From assembly GCA_902515175.1 (NCBI GenBank), contig CABXTP010000002.1:1-48854 (forward strand): a stretch of 48,854 nucleotides of DNA. Direction: 5' to 3'. Of this stretch, positions 28,260 through 38,776 are shown piece after piece. The position numbers were made by a program, and so were the translations under genes. Below the pieces are notes generated by a model, which saw only the letters and a list, made by a program, of their open reading frames with translations, was not told the DNA's origin and ran no database searches. Positions within the stretch are counted from its first letter, which is position 1; each line of letters starts with the position of its first letter. Origin of the DNA: an uncultured Pelagibacteraceae bacterium. Lineage in GTDB: Bacteria; Pseudomonadota; Alphaproteobacteria; Pelagibacterales; Pelagibacteraceae.

Positions 28260-29071
28260 TTTAAAAATGATTGAGTGTAATTACAAATTGTTTCATAATT
28301 TTGTAAAACTTTTCTTAATCCCTCTTTCTCAATTTCGCTCTTATGAATACCATTACTTATTAATAAAGAATCATAATTTAAAAGATTTGCACCTTTTATA
28401 TCTGTATTAAGGTTGTCCCCAATACAAAGTATTTTTTTATTCTTTTTATCTACTGATTGCTGATAGACTTCAGGGTAAGGTTTTCCAAAATAAATTACTT
28501 TTCCACCAAGTTTTTCAAATACCATGGCAACAGAACCTGCGCATAATTCTCTTCTGTCACCTTTATCAACAATAAGATCTGGGTTAGTGCAAATCATTGT
28601 TTTATCAATAACGTTTTCTAACAAATTTTTATAAAATGTTAAATCATCATTATGCTCATCAAACAATCCCGTGCATAATATATATTTGCTTATATTTATA
28701 TCTAGGGATTTCATTTCTCTAAAATCGTTAAATAAATCAAAATCTCTCGGCGGACCTATATGAAAAAATTTTTGATTAAAAAAATTTTTTTTTAAATAAT
28801 TTAATGCTGCTTCTCCTGATGTGAATACGTGATTACTAATTTCCTCTTCTAAACCCATTTTTTTTAAAAAAGTTTTCACTGGAGTGCTTGGTCTTGGAGC
28901 ATTAGTTAATAAAACATAATCTTTTTTGATTCTTGATAATTCATCAAGCACATTGATTGCCTCTTTATGAAGAGAAATTCCATTATGAACAACCCCCCAT
29001 AAATCTATGTAGAATAGATTATAATTATCTGCTATGGAACGTAGCCCTGATTGATCTAAATTTTTAGTCAT
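28253..29071 (-). CDS. HAD-IIA family sugar-phosphatase-like protein
   Basis: This 272-aa protein is a HAD superfamily IIA hydrolase (NagD-like, the TIGR01459-type group seen in alphaproteobacteria). The nucleophile motif is FYIDLWGVVHNG (DxW/D variant), motif II is VLLTNAPRPS, and motif III/IV read GKPYPEVYQ and CIGDNLNTDIKGANLL. The natural substrate is unknown. It is the first gene of the minus-strand run with ribF, ileS, lspA and pgi, and it is divergent from groES. Confidence 0.85.
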   Translation of the reverse strand: MTKNLDQSGLRSIADNYNLFYIDLWGVVHNGISLHKEAINVLDELSRIKKDYVLLTNAPRPSTPVKTFLKKMGLEEEISNHVFTSGEAALNYLKKNFFNQKFFHIGPPRDFDLFNDFREMKSLDINISKYILCTGLFDEHNDDLTFYKNLLENVIDKTMICTNPDLIVDKGDRRELCAGSVAMVFEKLGGKVIYFGKPYPEVYQQSVDKKNKKILCIGDNLNTDIKGANLLNYDSLLISNGIHKSEIEKEGLRKVLQNYETICNYTQSFLKW

Positions 29072-29138
29072 AAAACAATCTATAAACCATTAAACCCCAT
29101 ATTTCCTACATATTTTAGCAAGTAATTTTGAAAACCAT

Positions 29139-29166
29139 CTTGAAATACTACTCCAAATATCTATAT
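29139..29166 (+). promoter_or_regulatory. RpoH (sigma32)-type promoter for groESL
   Basis: CTTGAAA starts at 29139 and TCTATAT lies at 29160-29166, with 17 nt between CTTG and that -10. This fits the alphaproteobacterial RpoH form CTTG-N17-CYTATNT with one mismatch. Transcription would start near 29173, about 20 nt before the groES ATG. No CIRCE (HrcA) inverted repeat is present in the 121-nt gap, so heat control would be by RpoH alone. Confidence 0.65.
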
Positions 29167-29192
29167 GAAGATCATATTTAAAGGAGATTTTT

Positions 29193-29483
29193 ATGAAATT
29201 TAAACCGTTACACGATAGAGTTTTAATAGAAGTTTTAGACAGTAGTGAAAAAACTTCTGGTGGGATAATTATTCCAGATACTGCACAAGAAAAACCTCAA
29301 GAAGGTAAAGTTGTTGCAGTTGGAGGTGGAGCTAAAACTGAGGATGGAAAAAAAATTCCGATGGATGTTAAAGTTGGTGACAAAGTTTTGTTTGGCAAAT
29401 GGTCCGGAACTGAAGTCAAAATTGATGGTAAAGAATACAGCATAATGAAAGAGTCTGACATTATGGGTATTTCAAGCAAGTAA
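29193..29483 (+). CDS. groES: Co-chaperonin GroES
   Basis: GroES caps the GroEL ring during ATP-driven protein folding. The 96-aa protein starts [17 protein letters not shown], has the mobile-loop region [22 protein letters not shown] (about residues 17-38), and ends in the conserved [19 protein letters not shown] strong Shine-Dalgarno AAGGAG lies 7 nt before the ATG. GroEL follows after 22 nt with its own ribosome-binding site. Confidence 0.98.
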   Translation: MKFKPLHDRVLIEVLDSSEKTSGGIIIPDTAQEKPQEGKVVAVGGGAKTEDGKKIPMDVKVGDKVLFGKWSGTEVKIDGKEYSIMKESDIMGISSK

Positions 29484-29493
29484 TTTAAATTAA

Positions 29494-31167
<1,674 letters not shown>

Positions 31168-31193
31168 TCCCTATTAATCTCAAACACAAATTC

Positions 31194-31226
31194 AAAAAGG
31201 GCAGTTTTTACTGCCCTTTTTTTTTA
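31194..31226 (+). terminator. Rho-independent terminator of groESL
   Basis: The stem AAAAAGGGCAGT (31194-31205) pairs with ACTGCCCTTTTT (31210-31221) around a 4-nt loop and runs into a T tract to 31226. The symmetrical A and T runs make it work in either direction, so it may also end transcripts of the convergent membrane protein gene whose stop is at 31224. Confidence 0.92.
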
Positions 31227-31394
31227 TCTTAAAAAAAAATAAGTAATTAAAATTACTGTTAAAATTATAATTAACCAAATTGATAAGTTGTTAAAGAATT
31301 GCCTTTTTACTAAATTAGTTTTTATAAAAGATGGTAACATTAATATTAAAATTCCAATTAAGTAAAAAATTGGAATAATTTGATCAAAATCCAT
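31224..31394 (-). CDS. Small membrane protein, 56 aa, unknown function
   Basis: The frame gives two hydrophobic segments, IIPIFYLIGILILMLPSFI (about 6-24) and LSIWLIIILTVILITYFFL (about 37-55), joined by a short basic loop KTNLVKRQFFNN. I chose ATG 31394; the longer frame to 31457 would overlap the upstream sulfotransferase gene by 53 nt. No function recognised. The predicted stop lies inside the T tract of the groEL terminator. Confidence 0.6.
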   Translation of the reverse strand: MDFDQIIPIFYLIGILILMLPSFIKTNLVKRQFFNNLSIWLIIILTVILITYFFLR

Positions 31395-31404
31395 GCTAAT
31401 TATT

Positions 31405-32163
31405 CTATTTTTTACTGAGATATATCCTAGGGACTTGTTTGCTATAATTATACTCACTAAAAAAAAATTTAGCTTCTTTTTGGATTAACTTAATATCCTC
31501 TTGACTAAATTTAAGCTTATACTTAATTTTTGAATTAAATTTTAATTCTTTTAACTTTATTTCACCAAATCTTATTTTCTCATTATTTAATGATAATTTG
31601 TGTTTTAGCTTTACAATATCTTTTTCAAGGTTTTCATATTTATAAATATGAACTTTATATTTGTTACTGGAAATAATATCCTTCATCCAGGTAAAAAAAT
31701 ATAAGCATTTAAATTGAAGGAATAGCTTAAAAAGTAAACTTATTTCTCTCTTTTTAAGTTTATTAAAATTTTTCATAGGTAAAATTTTTTCATCATATAA
31801 GTACCACCAAAAATAACTTACTATCCAATGATAAGGGTTTCTTACAAAAGCAAAGGTATAATAGTGATTTAGATTCATTTTAATTTTATCTTCTAAAATT
31901 TTAAGACTAGAGTGATCATTTAATATAATTCTTTTTGAGAAATTGAATTTTTTAAAGTTTTTCAACGTAAATTTATTTTTTTTATATTCGTAATTTTGTT
32001 TTTTTAAAATATTAAATTTTTTTTTTAATTTCTCTTCAATTGGTCTTAGACTGGTTATAGTATCTTTGCTTCCACAAAATTGAGATAAATAAAATTCAAT
32101 TGAACTCCCAGCAGTTTTTGCTGTTTTTAGAAAAATAAAATTATTTTTTTTTGAAACTATCAT
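31405..32163 (-). CDS. Sulfotransferase family protein
   Basis: This 252-aa protein looks like a PAPS-dependent sulfotransferase of the Sulfotransfer_2 type. The 5'-phosphosulfate loop FLKTAKTAGSSIEFYL is at residues about 11-26, and the 3'-phosphate motif appears as FAFVRNPYHWIVSYFWW (about 102-118). The rest is lysine-rich and weakly conserved. These enzymes sulfate carbohydrates or lipids; the acceptor is unknown. It stands alone, flanked by the small membrane protein gene and a 236-nt gap to typA, and looks like an accessory gene between core genes. Confidence 0.78.
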   Translation of the reverse strand: MIVSKKNNFIFLKTAKTAGSSIEFYLSQFCGSKDTITSLRPIEEKLKKKFNILKKQNYEYKKNKFTLKNFKKFNFSKRIILNDHSSLKILEDKIKMNLNHYYTFAFVRNPYHWIVSYFWWYLYDEKILPMKNFNKLKKREISLLFKLFLQFKCLYFFTWMKDIISSNKYKVHIYKYENLEKDIVKLKHKLSLNNEKIRFGEIKLKELKFNSKIKYKLKFSQEDIKLIQKEAKFFFSEYNYSKQVPRIYLSKK

Positions 32164-32399
32164 GAATCTTAATTATATTTTTATTATAATCTACAGCATA
32201 TTAAAAATAAAAAAAATTCATTAAGTTATCATTTGATCATAATATGAATTATAATTTTTAAATCTAAACAAGATTGAATAATTTTTTGTAAATTAGCGAA
32301 AAATTTAAATTGAACATAAATTTAATGTTAAAAAAGACCAATATTTGTTATTTTTTTAAGTTTTCAAAAGATTTTTTTAATGTATAACGGCGTGAATTT
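32164..32399. other. Longest intergenic gap, no gene seen
   Basis: This 236-nt gap lies between the divergent sulfotransferase and typA genes. It is almost entirely A and T. It must hold both promoters; several TATAAT-like boxes occur but none has a matching -35, so I make no promoter call. I see no open frame of note, tRNA or riboswitch. The typA ATG has no clear Shine-Dalgarno sequence (only GGCGTG nearby). Confidence 0.6.
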
Positions 32400-34226
32400 A
32401 TGAACCAAGAAATAAGAAATATTACAATTATAGCACACGTAGACCACGGCAAAACAACATTAATTGATAATTTAATGAAACAGAGTGGGTCATTTAGAGA
32501 AAATGAGATCATTGATGAGAGATTAATGGACTCTGGTGAACTCGAAAAAGAAAGAGGAATTACTATTCTTGCTAAACCGGCTTCTATTAATTGGAAAAAC
32601 TCTAGAGTTAATATAATTGATACACCTGGTCATAGGGATTTTGCGGCTGAAGTTGAGAGAGTTTTAAGTATGGCTGATGGTGCTCTTCTATTAATTGACT
32701 CCGCAGAAGGAGTTATGCCTCAAACAAAGTTTGTCTTAGCAAAGGCCCTTAAACAAGGTTTAAAGCCAATTGTCGTGATAAATAAACTTGATAAAGCTGA
32801 TCAAAGAGCGAACGAAGTGTTAGACGAAACTTTTGATTTATTTGTAAGTTTAGAAGCTAATGAAGAGCAATTAGATTTCCCTGTATTATATGCTAGTGGA
32901 CGATCTGGTTGGGCTGATAAGGAAATTGAGGGTCCTAGAGAAAATCTTAATCCCTTATTAGACCTGATAATTCAACATGTAAAACCAGCAGAATTAGATA
33001 AGACAAAGCCATTTGCAATGCTTTCTACTCTACTTTACGCAGATAGTTTTTTAGGGAGAAGTTTAGTAGGTCGAATTGCACAAGGCACTGCAAAAGCTAA
33101 CCAAACTATAAAAGCAATAAATTTAAAAGGTGAAAAAGTCGATGAGGGACGACTTACTAAAATTTTTAGGTATGAAGGAACAAAAAAAGTTCCAATCGAA
33201 ATTGGTGAAGCTGGAGATATTGTTGTTGTCGCTGGCTTAGAAAAAGCAAACGTTGCAGATACAATTTGTGATCTTGAGGTAGATCAGGCTATAAAAGCTA
33301 CTCCAATTGATCCACCAACAATGTCAATTACAATTACAGTTAATACCTCTCCTTTAGCAGGCACAGAGGGAAAAAAACTTACGAGTACTCAAATTAGAGA
33401 TAGATTAGTTCAAGAGGCACAAAATAATGTAGGTATAACCTTTACAGAGAATGAGGGAAATGATTCTTTTGTTGTAAGTGGTAGAGGGGAATTAATGTTA
33501 GAAATATTATTGACTCAAATGAGAAGAGAAGGTTTTGAGATGACAGTAAGTCCTCCTAAGGTTTTATACAAAAAAGATGAAAATGGAAATAAGCTTGAGC
33601 CTATAGAGGAAATTACTATGGATCTCGATGAAGAGTTTTCATCTAAAATTATTGATTCTATGAATAGACGTAAAGGTAAATTAGTTGAATTAAAAGATAC
33701 TGGCAAAAACAAAAAAAGATTAATTTTTCATGCCCCAACTAGAGGTTTAATGGGTTATACAAGTAGATTTCTTACGCTGACAAAAGGAAACGGGGTGATA
33801 AATAGAATTTTTCATAACTATGGCCCTTTTGAAGGAGAGATGGAAGGTAGAAGAAATGGTGCATTAATTTCTATGGAGCAAGGTAAGGCTGTTGCATTTG
33901 CAATTTTTAATTTGCAAGCAAGGGGAGAAATGTTTGTAACACATAACGACCCTGTATATCCAGGTATGATTGTTGGTTTGTCTCCAAAGCCTGGGGATAT
34001 GATTATAAATGTTATGAAAGGTAAAAAATTAACTAACATGAGAACTCAGGGTACTGATGAAAATGTTGTTCTTACGCCAGTTAGAAAAATGTCAATTGCA
34101 GAGCAATTAAGTATGTTAAATACTGATGAAGCTCTAGAAATCACTCCAGATTCATGTCGATTAAGAAAAGCAATTCTTGACCCACATGAGAGAAAAAGAA
34201 GTGAAAAATCTGGCACTGCAGCCTAA
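32400..34226 (+). CDS. typA: GTP-binding protein TypA/BipA
   Basis: TypA/BipA is a ribosome-associated translational GTPase involved in stress adaptation and 50S assembly. The 608-aa protein has G1 AHVDHGKTTLIDNL, G2 region ERGITILAK, G3 DTPGHRDFAAEVERVL, and G4 VINKLDKAD, followed by EF-G-like domains and the BipA-specific C-terminal part with APTRGLMGYTSRFLTLTKG. It ends in a 4-nt antiparallel stop overlap with the next gene. Confidence 0.97.
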   Translation: MNQEIRNITIIAHVDHGKTTLIDNLMKQSGSFRENEIIDERLMDSGELEKERGITILAKPASINWKNSRVNIIDTPGHRDFAAEVERVLSMADGALLLIDSAEGVMPQTKFVLAKALKQGLKPIVVINKLDKADQRANEVLDETFDLFVSLEANEEQLDFPVLYASGRSGWADKEIEGPRENLNPLLDLIIQHVKPAELDKTKPFAMLSTLLYADSFLGRSLVGRIAQGTAKANQTIKAINLKGEKVDEGRLTKIFRYEGTKKVPIEIGEAGDIVVVAGLEKANVADTICDLEVDQAIKATPIDPPTMSITITVNTSPLAGTEGKKLTSTQIRDRLVQEAQNNVGITFTENEGNDSFVVSGRGELMLEILLTQMRREGFEMTVSPPKVLYKKDENGNKLEPIEEITMDLDEEFSSKIIDSMNRRKGKLVELKDTGKNKKRLIFHAPTRGLMGYTSRFLTLTKGNGVINRIFHNYGPFEGEMEGRRNGALISMEQGKAVAFAIFNLQARGEMFVTHNDPVYPGMIVGLSPKPGDMIINVMKGKKLTNMRTQGTDENVVLTPVRKMSIAEQLSMLNTDEALEITPDSCRLRKAILDPHERKRSEKSGTAA

Positions 34227-34870
34227 TTAAAAGTTTTATCAACCAAGTACAATCCTAATGCAACACATGGACCTATTCCGAAAGCAAAAAGTAAGGTACC
34301 AGCTCCTACGGTTCCTCCTAGATACCACCCAATGCTAACAACTGAAATTTCTAAAATTGCTCTAACTAAGGCTATGGGTAAATTTGTTTTTTTTTGAAGA
34401 CCAATCATTAAACCATCTCTAGGACCTGCTCCTAAATTAGATACCAAATATATTGCACCACCTATTCCAACAGTTACAACTGAAATTAATGCTAAGATTA
34501 ATTGATCAAAGTAATTGGAGGGAGTTGGTACAAATTTAATGCAAAGATCAATCATTAAAGCAATTATAAGTGCATTAAAAATTGTTCCCATGCCAGGTTT
34601 TTGGCCAAGAGGTATCCATAAGATTAAAACAGCTAAACTTATTATGAATGTAATCATGCCAATACTAAGATTTACATTAAGAGAAATACCCTGTGCTAAT
34701 ACACTCCATGGAGAGGCCCCGGTATAAGAGACAATTAATAAACCTTCGCCTAAACCAAATAAACTTAATCCAAAACATAAAAAAAAGAATGTTGAAAATT
34801 TAGGTCTAAAATTATAGGGTTTTTCAGAACTCCAGTTTACTTTTGGTATTTTTTTAATCTTTAAAAACAT
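34223..34870 (-). CDS. YczE/YitT-type integral membrane protein
   Basis: This 215-aa protein has five or more predicted membrane helices and resembles the YczE family. Typical segments are GLGEGLLIVSYTGASPWSVLAQGIS, PLGQKPGMGTIFNALIIALMID and YLVSNLGAGPRDGLMIGLQKKT. The repeated G-A-(S/G)-P-(W/R) turns are the family hallmark. The role is unclear; in other bacteria it lies near transport or regulatory genes. I chose ATG 34870 over the TTG at 34921. It converges with typA and is divergent from the following secreted protein gene. Confidence 0.8.
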   Translation of the reverse strand: MFLKIKKIPKVNWSSEKPYNFRPKFSTFFFLCFGLSLFGLGEGLLIVSYTGASPWSVLAQGISLNVNLSIGMITFIISLAVLILWIPLGQKPGMGTIFNALIIALMIDLCIKFVPTPSNYFDQLILALISVVTVGIGGAIYLVSNLGAGPRDGLMIGLQKKTNLPIALVRAILEISVVSIGWYLGGTVGAGTLLFAFGIGPCVALGLYLVDKTFN

Positions 34871-34921
34871 TTTTAATAAATTACTTCTATTATTGATAAA
34901 GTCTAATATTGTAATTGCCAA

Positions 34922-35602
34922 ATGAAAAAATTTATAATTATTTTATTTTTTTTATTTTTATCATCTATTTCGCAGGCTCATATAGCTCACTACAATGACT
35001 TTAAGAAGATTGAGATGGAAATATTCAGAAATGGTAAATTAATAGGAAATAGCTTTTACTTTTTCACAAAAAAGGGTGATGAAATGATGGTAACTAATCA
35101 AACAAAGTTTTCTGTAGAAGTTTTAGGGACAACTATTTTCAAAGTTGAGGGATATAGTGAAGAAGTATATTTGAAAGATCAATTAATATCTTTTAATTCT
35201 AAAACATTTCAGAATGATAAAGAAAAATTTGTAAATTTAAATTTTGATAAAAATAAAAATAAATTTATTATAGATGGATCTTCTTATAATGGTGAGGCAT
35301 CAAATGAAAATATAATTGGAAATTGGTGGAATCATAAGATACTACAATCTAGCTCTCAAATCAGTCCAATATCAGGTAGTATCAAAGAACAAGTTGTTAC
35401 TTATGTTGGTAAGAAAATTATAAATCAATATAATAAATCATATAACGTTAATCATTTTACACTAAAATCCAAAGATATTAGTTTGCCAAGAGATAAAAGG
35501 TTAGATTTTAATGTTTGGTATGATCCAGAAAATTTTCAGATAATTAAAATATCATATTCCAGATTAGGTGATTGGGAATATCGACTTAAAAAAGTGGAGT
35601 AA
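34922..35602 (+). CDS. Secreted protein, possibly DUF6134 family
   Basis: This 226-aa protein has a clear signal peptide (KKFIIILFFLFLSSISQAH, cleavage near residue 19), so it should be periplasmic. The mature part is rich in beta-strand pattern: KIEMEIFRNGKLIGNSFYFF and the closing NVWYDPENFQIIKISYSRLGDWEYRLKKVE. This layout resembles proteins annotated as DUF6134, but I am not certain. No catalytic motif is visible. It lies alone between divergent yczE-like and convergent pmbA. Confidence 0.7.
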   Translation: MKKFIIILFFLFLSSISQAHIAHYNDFKKIEMEIFRNGKLIGNSFYFFTKKGDEMMVTNQTKFSVEVLGTTIFKVEGYSEEVYLKDQLISFNSKTFQNDKEKFVNLNFDKNKNKFIIDGSSYNGEASNENIIGNWWNHKILQSSSQISPISGSIKEQVVTYVGKKIINQYNKSYNVNHFTLKSKDISLPRDKRLDFNVWYDPENFQIIKISYSRLGDWEYRLKKVE

Positions 35603-35607
35603 ATATT

Positions 35608-36924
35608 TTATTTCCCTGCAACAACCATTCCTTCAATTAACATTGTTGGGGAGTTCGTTGAATATTCAAATTCAAGATCATTGGCTAAAGTTATATTTTG
35701 AAACATATCTTTAAAATTTCCCGCTATTGTAATTTCATTTATAGGGTAATTGATTTTCCCATTTTCAACCAAGAAGCCTGTAGCGCCTACTGAATAATCT
35801 CCTGTAACAATGTTGCTCCCATGACCTATAGTCTCTGTAATATATAGGCTCTTTGGACTACAATTTAATAAGTCTTTATATTCAATATTACCATTTTCAA
35901 AATAAAGATTACTTGTGCCTCCACATCTTCCATTTGATTTAAGATTAAGTTTTTTACCATTATAAGTATCTATTAAATAATGCTTCAACAAACCATTATC
36001 CACTAACTTAAGAGTATCTGTTTTTACTCCCTCTGTGTCAAAGTTTCGAGATCCAACCCCTTTTAATAAATCAGGCTTGTCAAAAATACTTATATTATTA
36101 GAGAATATTTTTTGATTAATTTTATCTTTTAAAAATGATGTTCCTCTCGAAATGGCAGATGAGGATATCGCGCTAGCAAATGTGTTGAGAATTCCCTTTG
36201 CTATTCTTTTGTCAAAAATAATACTAATTTTTTCACTTCCTATTTTTTTTGGATTAAGTTTTCTTATTGTTTGATCAGCCGCCATAATACCTAGATCTTC
36301 AGCATTTTTAATGTCTTTTAAATGACATCTGCTAGAAAACTCATAATCTCGTTGCATACTTTTTTCATCTTTAGCAACTGTAACACTGGAAGCTGTAAAT
36401 GATGAGGATTTATACCCTTTACTAAAGCCATGGCTATTAGCTAAAATAAAGTTTGATTTATATTCTGAAAAACTAGACTCTGTATTTATAATCTTATTAT
36501 TGCTGGATGCTGAATCCTCTAATCGTTTTAAATATTCTATTTTTTTTTCATTCTCAAAATGACTTTCATCATACAATTTTAGGTCTTTTATTTCAGTAGC
36601 AAGTAAATCTTTATCTGGTAATGCATTAAACTCGTCTTCAGGTGTATGTTTTGTAGTTTCAACACATTTTTCAATCAAGATATCAAGATTATCTCTCTGT
36701 AAATTTGATGAAGAAATTGAGGATTTTCTTTTATTAATAAAGGTCGTGATATTTATCCCCAGATTATCTGATCTATTTGACTCATCTAATTTTTTATTTC
36801 TAAAATTTACATTCTCAGAGATAGAATTTGCTACTGTAACACTTGCATCTGTAGCGCCTAATTTTTTTGCTAAATCTAAACAATAAGAAGCTTTATTTGA
36901 TAAATATTCTTGATCTTTGACCAT
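35608..36924 (-). CDS. pmbA: TldE/PmbA family metalloprotease component
   Basis: PmbA (TldE) is the non-catalytic partner of TldD in a heterodimeric zinc metalloprotease. The 438-aa protein shows the family's RNKKLDESNRSDNLGINI near residue 38-55, SSAISRGTSFLKDK in the middle, and the C-terminal NGRCGGTSNLYFENG, VTGDYSVGATGFLVENG and GEI-type ending ITIAGNFKDMF. It lacks the HExxxH zinc motif, as expected for TldE. It starts directly next to the tldD stop, so both subunits come from one transcript. Confidence 0.93.
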   Translation of the reverse strand: MVKDQEYLSNKASYCLDLAKKLGATDASVTVANSISENVNFRNKKLDESNRSDNLGINITTFINKRKSSISSSNLQRDNLDILIEKCVETTKHTPEDEFNALPDKDLLATEIKDLKLYDESHFENEKKIEYLKRLEDSASSNNKIINTESSFSEYKSNFILANSHGFSKGYKSSSFTASSVTVAKDEKSMQRDYEFSSRCHLKDIKNAEDLGIMAADQTIRKLNPKKIGSEKISIIFDKRIAKGILNTFASAISSSAISRGTSFLKDKINQKIFSNNISIFDKPDLLKGVGSRNFDTEGVKTDTLKLVDNGLLKHYLIDTYNGKKLNLKSNGRCGGTSNLYFENGNIEYKDLLNCSPKSLYITETIGHGSNIVTGDYSVGATGFLVENGKINYPINEITIAGNFKDMFQNITLANDLEFEYSTNSPTMLIEGMVVAGK

Positions 36925-38337
36925 TTACAATTTTGTTCCACCAACTGTCATTTTGTTAATCAAAATTGATGGTTGCGCAACACCAACTGGAACACCTTGG
37001 CCAGCTTTACCACATGTTCCAATACCTGGATCTAACATCATATCATTACCGACCATAGAAACTTCTTTTAAAATTGAAGGGCCATCTCCTATGAGTGTTG
37101 CACCTTTAATAGGTGAACCAATTTTGCCATTAATTATTTCATACGCCTCAGTACAATTAAATACAAATTTTCCTGAGGTAATATCTACTTGACCCCCACC
37201 AAAACTAACTGCAAATATTCCTCTATCTACAGATTTAATCATTTCATCTTGAGTTTGTTTTCCATTTAACATCATAGTATTTCTCATTCGAGGTAAAACT
37301 ATATGTCTGAAATTTTCTCTTCTACCACTTCCAGTGGACTTTGTTTTCATTAAACGTGCATTTAGCCTATCTTGCATAAAATTTTTTAATACACCATTTT
37401 CAATTAAAACTGTCTTTTCTGTTGGTGTTCCCTCGTCATCTATCGTTAAACTTCCTCTTCTATTATCTATAGTACCATCATCAATAATAGTTACGCCCTC
37501 ACTTGCAACTTTTTTACCCATTAAGTCATGAAAAGCAGAAGTTTTTTTTCTGTTAAAGTCACCTTCAAGCCCATGTCCTACTGCCTCATGAATTAGTATT
37601 GCTGGCCAGCCAGGTCCTAATACCACTTTCATCTCACCAGCTGGCGCTGGTTTACTTTCTAGATTAGTTGAAGCTATTCTTAATGCTTCATCACATACAT
37701 TTTTCCATTTGTCATCTTTAAGATATGAGTCATATGACTGTCTTCCACCAATTCCATACACACCAGTTTCTTTTCTACCGTTTTTCTCAAGCATAACTGA
37801 AACATTAAACCTTATTAATGGCCTTACATCCGTCAAAGTTTCACCTCCTGATCGAATTATTTCGATAGATTTCTGTTCTCCATTAAAATTTGCTGTAACT
37901 TGTTTTACGTTGTTATCCTTTGATCGAAGATATTCATTAACCTTATTTAAAATTTCTACTTTGGAATTAAACGATTTTTGTTCAATGGGATTAATATTTT
38001 CATAATATGTATTATTAGATTTAGGTATTGAATAATTATAATTTCCTTTGGCTGATTTTAAAGTTGATTTCAGATTGTCTGAGGATTTTTTAAGTGAGTC
38101 TTTTGATATCTCATTAGAGTGAGAATAGGCTACTATTTCACCTGATATTGCTCTTAATCCATAACCTAAGTCAGAATTAAAACTAGAATTTTTTATCTTA
38201 TTATCATCCAATAATATTGTTTCTGATTTGGTATTTTCTAAGTACAACTCACCATCATCACATTTTTTTAATGTATCAGACACAATTTTTTCAGCATCGT
38301 TCCTTGTAAGGTCAGATTTTTCAAAGAAATTACTCAT
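36925..38337 (-). CDS. tldD: Metalloprotease TldD
   Basis: TldD is the catalytic subunit of the TldD/TldE protease, which trims unfolded peptides and matures some ribosomal peptides. The 470-aa protein has the zinc motif HEAVGHGLEGD (His250, Glu251, His255), GVTIIDDGTIDNRRGSLTIDDEG, and a C-terminal cysteine in PGIGTCGKAGQGVPVGVAQP that is the third zinc ligand. I chose ATG 38337 over a TTG three codons upstream. pmbA follows without a gap. No candidate peptide substrate gene is visible next to it. Confidence 0.95.
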   Translation of the reverse strand: MSNFFEKSDLTRNDAEKIVSDTLKKCDDGELYLENTKSETILLDDNKIKNSSFNSDLGYGLRAISGEIVAYSHSNEISKDSLKKSSDNLKSTLKSAKGNYNYSIPKSNNTYYENINPIEQKSFNSKVEILNKVNEYLRSKDNNVKQVTANFNGEQKSIEIIRSGGETLTDVRPLIRFNVSVMLEKNGRKETGVYGIGGRQSYDSYLKDDKWKNVCDEALRIASTNLESKPAPAGEMKVVLGPGWPAILIHEAVGHGLEGDFNRKKTSAFHDLMGKKVASEGVTIIDDGTIDNRRGSLTIDDEGTPTEKTVLIENGVLKNFMQDRLNARLMKTKSTGSGRRENFRHIVLPRMRNTMMLNGKQTQDEMIKSVDRGIFAVSFGGGQVDITSGKFVFNCTEAYEIINGKIGSPIKGATLIGDGPSILKEVSMVGNDMMLDPGIGTCGKAGQGVPVGVAQPSILINKMTVGGTKL

Positions 38338-38428
38338 AGATAGCAATTCATAGCCACTTATTAAGAATTTTCAACTGGAGTATTTTACGCATATACATAA
38401 TTCAAAAAAATTTATATTTTCCTTATCT

Positions 38429-38776
38429 ATGAAAGTTTACTTTAATAATTCATGCAAAATATGTAAGGCAGAGATCGATTTATATAAAAAAGAGAAAATT
38501 GATTACATTAATTGGGTTGATATTACAAACAATGATACAGCTGAGAAAGAAACTTCTAGAAATAGTAGGCAACTTTTAAGAAGACTTCATGTAAAAGATG
38601 GGGACAATGTTTTACAAGGAGCAAAAGCATTTCTTCATGTTTGGAAAAATATACCAAAATATAAAATTTTATATAATATTTTAAAATTACCCATAATTTT
38701 CAATTTATTTTCTTTTGGTTATGAAGTTATTGCATTTTTTCTTTATCTTAAAAATAAAAAACAACTAAAAAATTAA
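38429..38776 (+). CDS. DCC-family thiol-disulfide oxidoreductase-like protein (DUF393)
   Basis: This 115-aa protein opens with VYFNNSCKICKAEIDLYK, the DCC family hallmark in which a DGxCxxC-type segment forms a thioredoxin-like redox site (C9 and C12). The first acidic residue of the usual DG(x)C is replaced by NS here. The middle GAKAFLHVWKNIPKYK is a second family pattern. The C-terminus is hydrophobic (LPIIFNLFSFGYEVIAFFLYL). Function is probably redox-related but unproven. It ends in a 4-nt antiparallel stop overlap with the next gene. Confidence 0.85.
   Translation: MKVYFNNSCKICKAEIDLYKKEKIDYINWVDITNNDTAEKETSRNSRQLLRRLHVKDGDNVLQGAKAFLHVWKNIPKYKILYNILKLPIIFNLFSFGYEVIAFFLYLKNKKQLKN

Noticed and set aside
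29072-29192. CIRCE element before groES
   Set aside because: No TTAGCACTC-N9-GAGTGCTAA-like repeat is present.
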